A stretch of DNA of 64,000 nt from Chrysemys picta bellii (Eukaryota > Chordata > Testudines > Emydidae), in NCBI RefSeq assembly GCF_011386835.1, contig NC_088797.1, positions 90,778,264 to 90,842,263 on the forward strand, written 5' to 3'. Position 1 is the stretch's first letter. Each line of letters starts with the position of its first letter. Below, one piece after another: positions 22,124 to 34,308 of this stretch. The position numbers and the translations under genes were made by a program. Under the pieces are notes generated by a model. It was not told the origin of the DNA, did no database searches, and saw only the letters and a list, made by a program, of their open reading frames with translations.

Positions 22124-22131
22124 CTATAGGG

Positions 22132-22464
22132 CAGTGTTTCCCAAACTTGGGATGCCGCTTGTGATGGGAAAGCCCCTGGCGGGCCGGGCCGGTTTGTTTA
22201 CCAGCCCCGTCTGCAGGTTCGGCCGATGGCGGCTCCCACAGGCTGCGGTTCACTGCTCCAGGCCAATGGGAGCCGCTGGAAGCGGCGGTCAGTACGTCCC
22301 TCGGCCCATGCCGCTTCCAGCAGCTCCCATTGGCCTGGAGCAGCAGACCGCGGCCAGTGGGAGCCGCCATCGGCCGAACCTGCGGACAGGGCAGGTAAAG
22401 AAACCGGCCCGGCCTGCCAGGGGCTTTCCCATCACAAGCAGTGTCCCAAGTTTAGGAAACACTG
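22132..22464. mobile_element. GC-rich hAT fold-back MITE, 333 bp, 8-bp duplication CTATAGGG
   Basis: The ends read CAGTGTTTCCCAAACTTGGG (left) and, on the other strand, CAGTGTTTCCTAAACTTGGG (right). The element is palindromic almost throughout: AAGCCCCTGGCGGGCCGGGC, GTTCGGCCGATGGCGGCTCC and CCAGGCCAATGGGAGC all recur inverted in the right half, leaving only a short unpaired centre near 22285-22300. CTATAGGG stands at 22124-22131 and again at 22465-22472. The CA..TG ends and 8-bp duplication fit hAT. Open frames in it are palindrome artefacts. Confidence 0.93.
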
Positions 22465-22472
22465 CTATAGGG

Positions 22473-24168
22473 GATTATTTATAGTAGGGTCTTTGTTCTT
22501 TCCTTACCATGTGTTGACTAACATGATTATAAACTCTTGTATACATCAGCACAAACATTTGTTCCTAGCTGTATTTAATCCAGGGTTCGCAGACATGCCA
22601 CAACACTTTTCATGGATCATGGGATCGCTATATATTGCTGGAACCATCATTTATTTAAACAATGAAACTGTTGTGCATTATTACAGAACAATGGTTTGTG
22701 TCCAAGTTCTAACTTCTGATCTCTGTTGTGCATTCGTAGCGGATTGTTCTACCACCTGTGGTCTGAGTTTATTGTTCTGGTAGACTGATATACAGGATAA
22801 TTAGTTTGAAAGACTAGAGCTGTTAGCACAAACAATACTTTTTGTAGTGACGTTTTAAAGTCTGTAGAGTGCACATATCATATATAGTAATAGAGGAGGT
22901 ATTGAACTTTTTTTTTTAAGTAGTAATTACTGCATGTAGAACATAAACAATGTTGTTAAATTATATCTTATTCCAGTTCTGCAGAATGGCAAAAAAAAAT
23001 TGCCTTTGCGTTGATGTTATATTAGTTACTCAGTGGTGGTAACTTGCTGGAATGAATTTGTAATAGTATGGTATTTATGAATAGATGAGTACTGAAACAA
23101 TACTATAGACACAGAAGTACAATGATTTATTATGAGTGGAACTGTGAATATAAAATAAATTATTGGCACTGTCTCAGGTTCATGATTGATATTCTTGTTG
23201 AATACAAATATTCCTATGCATTTGTCTTTGTGTGTAATTTTAGTTAGTTAATGTAAGAATATATTTGGATTTCATTTGTTGAAATTGAAAACTATCCATA
23301 GATATGATGCTAGGTTGATCAGTTTCCCATACTTTTTTTTTTTTTTTTTTTTTTCTGGTTCCTACTCCTGTTGGAACCATTGGTTTTGTACATTGTTCCA
23401 CTGGAGGTATATTATTCAGAAAAGTCCTTGTTTTTCTGCAGTTACACTAAAACAAAGGGATATGTTTAGTTGTAGAATACCAAATTCATGTCTATCTTCA
23501 CGCTAGAACTAATGAATTTTTGACCTATCATTTAATATAAACTGAAATCTGAGAAATTACAGTTCAAACTACATTGAACATCTAGACTCTGAACTGTAAG
23601 GTTTAATGTTTATTTTAATATTATATCTTTGTTTTGAGTAGGAAAAGACTGCACATGGGCTAAATTCAACTGTTCAGTATTAGGATTTTTATGAAGCTCT
23701 CTTTTCAAGGGGGCAGGATTTGGATGAGTGTGGAACTCTGACCTCCTCCTTCCCCCCGCGCCCCAAGAAAAGTACACAACCACCAAGAACTGTTACCCAC
23801 TCTCAAATGTGCTTATTTTATTAAATAATTGACAGCAGTTTTCTCTTTTCTCCGTACTCTCAAGTCTCTGATAATTTAATGGGCCTTCGTACAAAAACAC
23901 AATAATGAAAGAAAATTTACTGCATTTCTGAACATTGTTTTTTGTTTCAAGACTTTTTGCAGTTGAAACTAAAAACAAATTTTTCAGCTTGTCTGTTTGG
24001 GAGAACTGACTTTGATTTCTCAGGGAGGAGGGGTGTGTATTCGCGTGTGTACAGTGACACCTGGTATGTCAAATATACAGTAGTTCCTTATATAAATGGA
24101 AATGAGAGAAACCTCTAAAAGAGATCACCTTTATTAGACCACTTCTATGTGACAGAGTGAGAGTAGCC
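22473..24168. other. AT-rich stretch, no gene seen
   Basis: Only short frames, a long T-run at about 23332-23354 and nothing recognisable as exon or repeat. Confidence 0.5.
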
Positions 24169-24171
24169 TAA

Positions 24172-24420
24172 GGCCTGACCTACATTAGGAAATTAAATTT
24201 GGTGTAACTATGTTGCTCAGGGGTGTGAGAAATCCACACTCCTGAATGATGCAGTTAAACCAATCTAACCCCTGGTGTAGACAGCTCTAGGTGGATGGCA
24301 AAATTCTCTTGTCAACCTAGCTTCCGCCTCTTGGGGAGATGGAGTACCTATGCCAATGAGAGAGCCCTCCCTTCTTCCCTGAATTGATGCAACTGCAGTG
24401 TTTTAAGTGCAGACAAGCCC
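24172..24420. mobile_element. Harbinger MITE (aged), TAA duplication
   Basis: It is flanked by TAA at 24169-24171 and 24421-24423. The left end GGCCTGACCTACATTAGG and right end GTGCAGACAAGCCC correspond to the inverted ends of the family at 60970 and 57122. The interior shares GGTGTAACTATGTTGCTCAG and GTGTAGACAGCTCTAGG-type phrases with that at 60970. No coding sequence. Confidence 0.75.
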
Positions 24421-24423
24421 TAA

Positions 24424-26711
24424 GGCTGGCTGACTGGCTCTGTGCATTTGGTCAGCATCACCCCATGAGTCAAAGTGATGACTTAATTGATTAAGTACCA
24501 GGTGCTTTACTAATCAACAAGGGGATATAACTCCTCAGCTGAGGATGGTTAAAAGAGAGACTGAAAGAAACAGCAGAAAAGTAGGGAAGGCGGGAAGGAA
24601 GAGCAAAAGATCTCTGGATTTCAGAGAGGTGAAATCACTCTTCCTTCTGTCCTATGTTTAATAGTAGGTAAAGACTTGGGGAGAAAAGCACACTGTAAAT
24701 ATAGCACTTGGTGTTGAACTTGCCACTGGTGTGCACAAGAACTGTTTGTAGCAAGGAATCAAGGGTGAGGAAATTCTACCTTGGGTGAAATCACAAGATG
24801 GGAGTATCACAAAGTATTCTCAAATAAATTGTATTCAGTTCTGCTCTGCCTTTATTGGAACACCACCTCCATGGAACACCATGCACTTTTGTCTTTTTCT
24901 CTTGAATGGTCATTTAAAAACATATTTGAGTGACTCTACACGTGACATTTTTTGTGAGTCAAATATTCCAATTAGCTGTAAATTCTTCTTCTGTTTAAGT
25001 AAGTGGGATGTTTTGAAGACTGAATGGTTGGTTTTCTGGTAGGATGTGTCAAGTGCCAGAGTGAGCTGCTTACTTAATGTGTTCCTGATATTATTCTAGC
25101 TGTGAGAGAGAGAGTTAGGGATTCTGTGCAGTACAGACTTGTGGCATGTCACAGTATTGCTTCTGTACATTAACAAGTGAGCTCCAAAATCCTCATTTAG
25201 CAAAGGGCCTCCACTCAACTTCTCAGACTTGGCAGAATATATACAAATTGTATTAGCTTTTCTTTTATGATAAAATGCATCCCCTTCTAATTATTATTTG
25301 TTCTTAATGTAACAGTGAGCAGAGCACAACTCAGGTTTGCCTATTAGTCTCCTCCCATAGTTTTAGCAGCAGCTCAGTTTTTGTTGATTTAAAATTTCAA
25401 CTATGCAAAATTATAAAGAAGTGTCTCATTTTGTACTTCAGTGGCAGGACTGGTGGTTATTCATAGTACCACATACAACTTTAAATCATGCACGTATGTT
25501 GTGAATGTATTGCACTGACATCGGTATCTGTTTAAAGACACCTGAAAAGGTTTGCTTTTGTGATTAGTTTTTGAAAATCCATGTTTTGGATATTGAGCAA
25601 TACACATTATTTCATTCCTGTTACATGCCTAATGAGACAAATACACTCAGGACTGTGCCTTCTTTCTTCAGAGAATATTGTAACTAGGTTGAGAAATCCA
25701 TTTAGCTGTGTCTTACTCTTCACTCATTCATCAAATTTGTTATAGGTCCGTCATAGAGTATTTCAGTTTTGTTTTAAAAATGTAATGTCTTCAAAGAAGA
25801 GAAGGTTTAAAAAATTTTAAAAGTAGCATACAGTAAGAATTGCTTTTGATTATCCCACTCCATTGGGAACCATATAGTGACAACCCTCTATTTGCCCAAC
25901 CATGTTGGTGGCAACGTGATCTTAAAAAGCTCTCTCTCTCGGCAGTGATAGCCAGATGTATGCTTTCTACTGCTGGAGGATGGCAATTACAGCCCGGTAA
26001 ATAGGAAGTTGCAGCAGTCTATGATCTGCTAAACATTTTTCGCTTAAAATGAATGCCAGCAAGCAGCAGGGTTCTCTCAGCATTTCTCTGCTCTTCAACC
26101 TTTGCAGCTTTTAAGAACCAGGCATTTTTATAGGTGTCTTTATGCCTTCAAGAAGCAATAATCAAAAGCACCATTTAACACAACAGCTGTGGACTAATGA
26201 GGGGAAAAAAACCCTGTGCTAAAATATTGATTTGCCTTATTTAGATTGGTGCTTCTCTTTTGTTCCTGCCCCCTGCCTTGGCCTTCTGGTTGTAATGGTC
26301 TTTTGCTGAAGACCTGTCAAAATGAAGACAAGACACAATTAAAATAGAATGAAATATCAGTTGAAAGACCATACCTGGACTGGTGATCATCTGAACACCC
26401 ATACACATACATGAAAAACATTTCATATAGTTTTAAAGCTTATCCCTAGTGTCTTGAAACATTTTTGGCACTGTTTAAGCAAGGTCTCTTGATCTTGCAT
26501 ACCTCAGTCATGTAAGAATGTCAGTTCTCCTGTTGGGATCACCCCTTGTTTTTCTTCCCCTCCAGGAAGTACTTGAAGATTAGGGTTCTGCTTTTGGCTT
26601 TCATCTTTTTTTTCCCCCCTGATCCTAAGACAATGACTCTTCTCCTTGACCCAGTCCGCTGACTGAGTATCCAGATTTGTTTGACTAAGTTCTATACGAG
26701 GAACTAAGAAT
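24424..26711. other. Intergenic or intronic sequence, no gene seen
   Basis: No exon or RNA gene is recognised. The part 25880-26200 is less repetitive in look and has many CAGCTG/TAAT-like short motifs; whether it is conserved cannot be told from one sequence. Confidence 0.45.
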
Positions 26712-26800
26712 GTTAGTGTCTCCTAGCTGTAAAATGGGGATACATAGACTTACCATTTGTAATGCACTTTGAGAAATCTGGATGCAATCTCTACATCACC
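26712..26800 (+). repeat. MIR/CORE-SINE fragment
   Basis: CTGTAAAATGGGGATACATAG followed by TTTGTAATGCACTTTGAGAA and CTGGATG is the typical 3' half of a MIR-type SINE, as also seen more fully at 55990-56095. A short (CA)n follows at 26802-26821. Confidence 0.6.
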
Positions 26801-26821
26801 ACCACCACGCGCACACACACA

Positions 26822-29800
26822 GACTGCCAGATGTTGGAATGTGGATGCATGGGATTTTTCTATTGAAGAATTGAGGGCATTGGATAAAGTTAGAAGGTAA
26901 GATCTTGGAATATGACTATTAATGCTTTACTGATGCTTAAACTTATATTTTAAACAAACACTGATGAAAGGGTTTTTGTTTTTTTTAATTATTTTATTTT
27001 TTTGTTAATATCTTCCACATACTTATTCTCTCTGTTCTCAATTTCCTCCACATCTCTGGGATTTCCTTTAAAATCAAATTGCAAGCAGTCAGACTTCTAC
27101 AGTAGGTAATCATTAGATACAGTACTTTTTTTTTTTTACCCTCCCTTAAAGTTGAGATAAAAAGAAACTGACATTTTAAAAGCAGAAATGTTAAGGAGTA
27201 CATGTCAGGGAGAGGCAGCATAGTGACAAAGAAATCTCAGAATGTCTCAAAAAGTCAGACATCTTGAATCAGGCCAGAAATCAATGAGCACTTTCAGGAA
27301 TGGTATTATGGAGTGTACTGTTTCAAGAAATTTTCTATCTTAAAAATAAAAATAGAATACATTAGTTTAGTAGATATGAAAATGAATTTGAGTGATTGTC
27401 CACGAGACATGCACAGTAGAAGTCAAATTTCTAGCTTTGTGTGTGTGCGTGCTATCTGTGTGGTAGTCTGTTTTGGAGATAGATGGTGAACACCAAAGAC
27501 TGTTATTTCAGGGAGTAGCAGACATCATTCATAGTGCTCCTGTGGTTGAGTATAGATTATAGCAGCTGCTGCTCCGGTTGATCCATGATCAAGATGTATT
27601 TGAGTGCTTGCTTTTGAAGTTTTAGATCCGGTAACTGCAGTCTTCCGGGTACCATTCAAGAAGCTTTAAAATAGGCTCATCAGCAAATAATAACAAAAAT
27701 CTGTGGGTGATTTCTAGTCATGTAAAGAACAATGCTGAATTATAGCTGTTTCAGCATTCTCATTAAGGCCACACTTTTCTATTTATATGCAGGGCTTCCT
27801 TCTTGGGGAGGGATTTAAGTTTTAACTGGTGAAGAAGCAGTGGATAAATTAAAAGTCTAAGTAGGTTGCAAAGTATGGGGCATTCACTTTGCCTCTCTTT
27901 ACTAGAATATGTTGGCCCTAAATATAGTATGACTGGTCTGGGGAGGTTGGGATCTCCCCAGTGCTAGGGTAGCAGGGAAAAGGGAGTATGTCCAGAGGAA
28001 AAGGGGTGTTACTAAGATGTCCCTATGTCATGCTGAACCCTTGCCACATCTATGGCTCCTTGAACCTGTTAAGAGTTGGCATAAAGTAGAGCAGCCATAT
28101 GTGGTGCAGAGAGGCTAGCTTTGCAAAGCATTCAGTAGGATTATGCAGGTGAGCTTTTTAAGCTTCCTTTACATTCCACACCCGATCTGTGCTCTGGGTC
28201 AGATCCTGTGCCTAATGTTTAGAAATGAGAGAGGTGACTAAATTCTCACATTTAAAAGATCATTACAGACTTGCAAAGTTTGGGACAAGTTTGAGGCCCA
28301 ATCAAAAATTGGCCCAGTAAGGTCAGAAAGACTGAGAGATGAAGTCTGTACTCTGCAGGTTTTGAAGAAAATGTGGAATTTATTCTTATGCTGATTTGAG
28401 GAAGCTATTGGTCAGAGAAGGCCACAATTCTCTATGGTTGGATGCTAGATGAGGTGCCTGACTTGGCTTGAGTATAGACTTGCCTGGATGGCATCATTAC
28501 CTCTGGGATTCTTAGTTCATTTTTGCTGATGACTTGGTTTATTGTAGATCTAAAGAGGTAAAGTTAATATAAAGGGGTAGCCATAAGTGATTTAAGCCCA
28601 CTGAAACAGTAGGGAAAGTTCTTGCCAAGCCCCTTACTTTAGCCGCTGGGTGTAACACATGGATCCTACATCTGATGCAAAGCAGGCTACACCTAATAGG
28701 CACTTTTAAAATGAATTTATCTAGTGTGTGAGGCATGGTAAAAAGCAAACCTTGTTTTACAGGATTCATTAGTGAATGATGCAAATCTGCCAATGGGCTG
28801 AATATCATCTTGTTGTGCAGTCCAGAACCTGCTGCTACTTCAGTTGGTGCATCTTGGCTGGGAAATGAGGACCAGACTTAATATGAAAGGGTTCTCATGA
28901 TATTTGGGCAAAAAGTTGTGTACTCTCTGGTCATAAGGGTTGATTTAGGATTTCCTTTATGTTTGACTAAGCATGAGTTGTGAAAATGTATGTAATGGGT
29001 TGTACACTGCTCCCTAATTTGTGTGACAACCTGTCAGAGACAACATAAGGAGTTTATATGTATGGATCGGGGGCAATATTGTATCCAGTCACTTTCTCTG
29101 ACTGAGGCCCGCTTCCTTTGAGTGAGTTTGGGAAATTGTGCAGTGTGAGTGGAGACCAACTGTTCTCTAGGGCAAAAGCTTTGGGTTCATTGGGATTTGA
29201 TAAGTTTGTGCTTCCTCCTCAGCACCTACTGTGGTGATGATGATGATGATGATTGATGATCTAGACCTATGGCTGACCTGTTTTTGTCGAGGACACAATT
29301 ATAACACAACCTTGTATTACCTTTATTGTTAAATAGTATTTTCAGTCCCATTTTTGTTATATTTTGTAAATAAAGTACAGCTAATGTTACTTTTTAAATG
29401 AGTAAAACTGTATGTCTGGAAAGGCTATGGAGGATTTACCTTCCTTTTTCATCTATGGTGGAAAAAAATACTATATAACTGACTATTGCATTCGTCAAAG
29501 AGAGAACACTGTGCAGAAAGTACAGGAATGTTACAAACCCAGTCATCTCCTATTTGGTAGGTAAAACTTTGATTATTTTTTTTTTTAAACGCACACATCC
29601 ATTATGAACAGAATATAGCGTCATTGTCTAGGTTTTTAAAAAATTTTTAAAAACAAAGCACTTGTGTGTAAAAAGGTATAAGGCATCACATGTGCATTCT
29701 AGACATGTATATTGCTTTGATGATCTATAGTCGTACAGATATTTTTATTTGTTGAGCTGGGAAATTTTTTGTTTACTAAAAAAGTCAGATTGAACCATGG

Positions 29801-32282
29801 GAAACAAAATAATAATATACAAAGGAATAATAGTTGGTGAACTAAAGGTCTTGGATTCATGAAGGGAAATTCAAATCTCTGGCAAGTTGCAATCCCCCCA
29901 GTAAACTCACCCCTTGTCTTGCTTGGTGGGCGAATAGGTAATGTGGGCAGGAGACCAGTCACTTCCTTGACAGAATCAAGTAGTTCAATGTCCAGTAGTG
30001 CACAAAGGGTCAAAAGAGAGAGATGGTCGGTTGCTTGTGGATATGGGAGAGTGAGCTGCTCTGTCTCACTGATGGTTGTCTCACCGGTTGGGTGAGAAGC
30101 AGTGTTGTACGATATTCCGATAGTGGATTACCCAAAGTAGTAACACAATTCTAGAATATTCCCTTGAAACTCTATATTTAGCTCTTTTTTACAGGAATAT
30201 CAACTGTATTTAAAATCAATTGATTTGGCTCAGTTGAAGCTCTTATTTGAGCAAAACACAATGGAACTTCTAATGGATTAATCCATTTATGCGAGTAAAT
30301 ACCAGATGAAGAGTTACAATTCTTGCCAAATGGTCATGCCACTGGGTACAATGCTTTATTGTGCTGACAGTGAATCTCGTTACAGCTAATAAAACCCCAA
30401 AAGGCAGTGACTCTACTCCCACGAGGTTTGCCTTCTACAATCTGAGTGTATTTCCATGAAAACGCTGGAGAGGCTGGTTATTGTGCGTCATGGTCCTTGC
30501 ATCTTTGATTTATGAGAGACCCCTTGAGGACCTGGCAGGCCATAGGCTCCTATGCCGTAAATATTTCAACCACATATCTCCTTTTCTGCAGATCTCAGCA
30601 ATCCTTCCATCCAGATGTCTTATTGACTGAGAGGAATAAACACATGTATTAAAAGCATCTGAAAGGCTAAAAAATGACAATGGTGATAGTAAAGCTGGCC
30701 AAAACTGGGGTTTCAGTCTGAGAAGTTTGGGTATTTCCAAATTTGCTTTCACTCTGATTTGGAATGAAAGCAAAATTACCAAAATTTCTTGGCAATCCAG
30801 AGAGCCCTCAAATTTTTTGTTTTGGAAGCACCAAGATACAGTGTTCCTGAAACTAGTGAGATTCATTGAACAGCACCTCCACAGTAGGGATCCTGCTAGC
30901 CCCCAGAGCCCGGCTAGAGTGGGTGCTCTTGGGGCTGTTAAGAGTCCCTGCTAGAGTTAGGACTCTCAGGGCTTCCAGGGTCTCTGCTGCAGAGCTTGGA
31001 AGTTCTGGGGGAGGCTCCCAGTGAATTCATCTTTGTAGTAGCCTTGCAGTGGGGATTGCTCTTGGGCTGGGAGTCCAAGGACTTCCAGGCTCCCATGCCA
31101 ATTGGTTCCCCATGTTCCTATTAAGCAATTTCTGCCATGTCAACATAAGTCTTTTAAAGTGGGATGGGAGGGCTTTTTCAGTTGTTCTCTTTCCAGAACC
31201 AAGGGCAAGTGGAGTCCATATTTAAATTACTTTTTTGTAGCCTTGTGTGCTGTAGAAATTAACAAATTAATTCTGACTCAGCTGGTAATTTACAATTCCA
31301 CACTGTTTCTAGAATATATTTGATTAAAATAGAAGAGTTTTCTATTCTCACTATTAATTTTTAAATTATGAATCCTGGCAGATTTTAATTGTAATATGTA
31401 GTATTGTATATGAATATTAATATTTAAAAGATAAATAAAAGCCAGCCATTTCTAAAATATGTGGCTCTGAATTAATATTTAGAATTGATGTTTGCTGGGC
31501 ATTACAATTTTAGTCTCTCATTCACATCCTCTCTCCTTCATCACTATTTCCCTACCTGTTGATTTTTCACTTGATCTTTCTTCCTAGAGCAAAATTATTT
31601 TTTAAACCTAAACTTAATTCTTATGAGAAGTTACGTTCTCACTGTAGTTCTGATCTCCTAATTTTGGGTGAGAGTGTTGTCTATGTTGGAGTTACATTCT
31701 ACTGCAAAAACTTCCTTCTCCCACTTTTGGGGGGAAAAGTTTATATGTAATAAAAGCAGCTGAAGATATGAGGCTCTCATCATACAATATTGGTATATCT
31801 CCTTAAAAACCTTGGATAAAATTTACCTGTTCAAGTTTATACGTTTTCCCAACAAAAGAAAATACACATTTTTTTTTCTTCAAGAGGCAGAAACTTAAAG
31901 GCTGCAGTTGTGTGCAGCTACACAGAGCTGCTTGTTTGAAATTGTAGATACAAAATTTAATTAAGGTTGCAAGTCTATCCATCACTTCAGAGGAAATGAA
32001 CTTGATTAGAACACTGTCAGGTTTAAATAATACATTGCGAACTGCAAAATTCTAAGTTAAAATACCTAATGTGGTGTCTGTTTTTTTGTTTGTTTTTTTA
32101 AAATACCTCCAGAAATACCTATTGTATAGCCTGCTGCTTCTTAACTAGAGTCAATTGGGAAATGGTTTTCCCAGTCTGAAAATTGTAGAGTGTTCAAAAA
32201 TGTTCACTTTCCGCATCAGGACAAAACAGACCTTTCAAAGTTGGGGAGGGAGGGTAGGGGAGAGAGATTGACTGACTCCCTA
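26822..32282. other. Long AT-rich stretch without a recognised gene
   Basis: About 5.4 kb. Seen: (GAT)n at 29233-29253, T/A homopolymer runs near 26976, 27127 and 29576, and a diverged short repeat at about 30890-31090 built on TCCCTGCTAGAG and GGCTTCCAGG phrases. Splice-like or coding-like blocks were not convincing. It may be intron or intergenic DNA. Confidence 0.45.
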
Positions 32283-32403
32283 CCCCATAATAGTTTGGTG
32301 GTTAGGGCACTCACCTGGGATGTGGGAGATCTAGGTTCAAGTCCCTGCTCTAAATCAGCAGACTGGGAATGTGAATCTAGGTCTCCCACATCTTAACCAC
32401 CAA
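32283..32403 (+). repeat. tRNA-derived SINE-like fragment with an inverted partial copy
   Basis: The left half has pol III-type boxes: an A-box-like TAGTTTGGTGGTTAGGGC and a B-box-like AGGTTCAAGTCCC. The right half (about 32372-32403, GAATCTAGGTCTCCCACATC and TTAACCACCAAATTATT) is an inverted copy of the left part, giving a fold-back. It is not a functional tRNA gene: no cloverleaf closes and it lies in repeat DNA. Confidence 0.55.
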
Positions 32404-32934
32404 ATTATTGGTTATTGTTGGGTGGATCTCTCTTGCTTTTTACTGAAATTCCATCCTGGACCTGAGAAATGCTTCCTGATGAATATTTTGTCAAAACTGA
32501 TATGTTCCAGCAAAAAGTTTGTGGTTTGTATGAATTATCATTTTCTGACCAAAAAAAAATTTGTTGAAAATTTCCCAACCAGCTCTGCTCTTAATTCCAA
32601 AATTAACTGGCCAGTCAAGAGAATCCATGCCTGTTTAGGACAATAAACCAAATTTTCAACTTCTAGAGTAAATGGCCTGAAATAAGACTTGCCCACCGCC
32701 CCACCAAAAAAATAAAAATAAAATCCCTTTAGAGACCATGAAAAATCAGAGGTTTGCACTGGAAAAACAAAAAGTGTTACAAACATGTTGCTCAGTTTTC
32801 CTCACAGACTTTCCAGTAATAGAATAGACCTTTAGTACAAGACCATATATCATTTTTAAGAGGAAGAGGTTTAGTTTTGTGCAAGGAGAGGAAAATGTGG
32901 GGAGTAAATTGTAATTTGTTTCAATAGAAAGTAA
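32404..32934. other. Old repeat-like sequence, no gene
   Basis: It contains phrases such as GAAAATTTCCCAACCAGCTC (32567-32586) that look like remnants of a common reptile repeat, but I cannot assign a family. Confidence 0.35.
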
Positions 32935-32942
32935 ACCCCAGC

Positions 32943-33173
32943 CAGGGCCGGCTCCAGGGTTTTGGCCACCCCAAGCAGCCAAACAAAAAACAAACAAAAC
33001 AAAAAAAGCCGCGATCGCAATCTGCGGTGGTAATTTGGCAGGAGGTCCTTCTCTCCGAGCAGGAGTGAGGGACCGTCTGCCGAATTGCCGCCGAACAGCT
33101 GGACGTGCCGCCCCTCTCCGAAGTGGCCGCCCCAAGCACCTGCTTGGTAAGCTGGTGCCTGGAGCCGGCCCTG
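32943..33173. mobile_element. hAT MITE, CAGGGCCGGCTC family, 231 bp, 8-bp duplication ACCCCAGC
   Basis: The ends CAGGGCCGGCTCCAGGG and TGCCTGGAGCCGGCCCTG are inverted repeats. ACCCCAGC precedes (32935-32942) and follows (33174-33181) the element. The interior contains GCCGCGATCGCAATCTGCGG and GCCGCCGAACAGCTGGACG. A second copy in the opposite orientation is at 36650. The several short frames covering it on both strands are not genes. Confidence 0.95.
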
Positions 33174-33181
33174 ACCCCAGC

Positions 33182-34300
33182 CTAAACAATGGATGCATAG
33201 GCTTCTATCTCTCTGCAAGAAAGGGCCTAATCCTGCAGTCCTTACTCAGATTTGACACCGAGTAAAGTCACTGCACTGAAGGCAATTTAAGTCATTTTTG
33301 CTTTTGAAAGGAATCTATCAAAACACTTCACCATGTCTTTTTTCAAAATTCTTAGCAAAGAAATAGTTTTTGTGCACTGAAAGGAAAGTATAACCATGAA
33401 AGTTAATAAAATAAACATGGGCATTAATGTATTCATACACTGAAGATCTGTTGTACAAATTTAAGCAAGAAATTAAACGATACAACAGAGGTAAGTTAGA
33501 GTTAAAAATACTGATTCTCAGTCCCTACAGTTATTACAATGGAAATTATGCATGGCAACACTTCCTTTGGATCTGCTTACACCATGTTTGTGTGGATAGA
33601 TTTGTATGCCATTTAGGCTTTTTTTTCCCTCCCTCTGTCCCTGAGGAACACTGACCTAAATGGTAGAGACTTTGTGGCATTTTTTTTCTTATCTGTAGAT
33701 AGTGGATTCACTAACTATATAGTCTTTTCTCCTTTAGTGTAGTTCATGTGTGTGTTGATTTGCTGACATTCTGAATTGAGTGAAACTATTCATAACAATT
33801 CCTATAGAGAGCAGTGAGTACTTGTAAATTGAGAGGGAATAGCTGATGAAGTAAAGGCTTCATGAGTTTCTTGCTCTTCCTGCTAGTTCACTGGCAACTT
33901 GTTCTTTGCCTGAGATGTTTATAGTTAGATGCATGACAGGGGAATGCAGGGGTAGACAGCAAACCTGTAGATGTTGTCTGCCACTACGAGCAAGACACCA
34001 ACACTATAAGCTCTACTGTTTGGAGTCTTTCAGTTATACAAAGAAAAAAAACAGTCCTTTGAAAATGGTAGTTGCATCCTAATGCTTTATTAATTACCCT
34101 TTCTGGCACAAAGACTTGAACATTTAGGTTTCTTATTTGTATTGACTTGCATTAGGTTTGGCAATGAATGTTAATACCTGATTATGTTTTTTGAGCAATG
34201 GGACAGCAAAGAAATGAATGGATGACAGCAGGGGTGGTGGAACTAGGGGTGACTAGTGTCCTGGTAATGAAAATAGTGTGGGGACATCACTCCGGCATAA
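33182..34300. other. AT-rich stretch, no gene seen
   Basis: Nothing recognised beyond a short phrase at 33225-33290 (CCTAATCCTGCAGTCC, ACTGCACTGAAGGCAA) resembling old amniote repeat debris. Confidence 0.45.
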
Positions 34301-34308
34301 ATTCGGGA

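Noticed and set aside
22226..22783. A 185-codon plus-strand frame
   Set aside because: Its first half is the palindromic hAT MITE and the second half is unrelated AT-rich DNA; no motif.
32283..32350. A tRNA gene
   Set aside because: A- and B-box-like sequences are present but the arms do not fold into a tRNA and an inverted partial copy follows; SINE-like.
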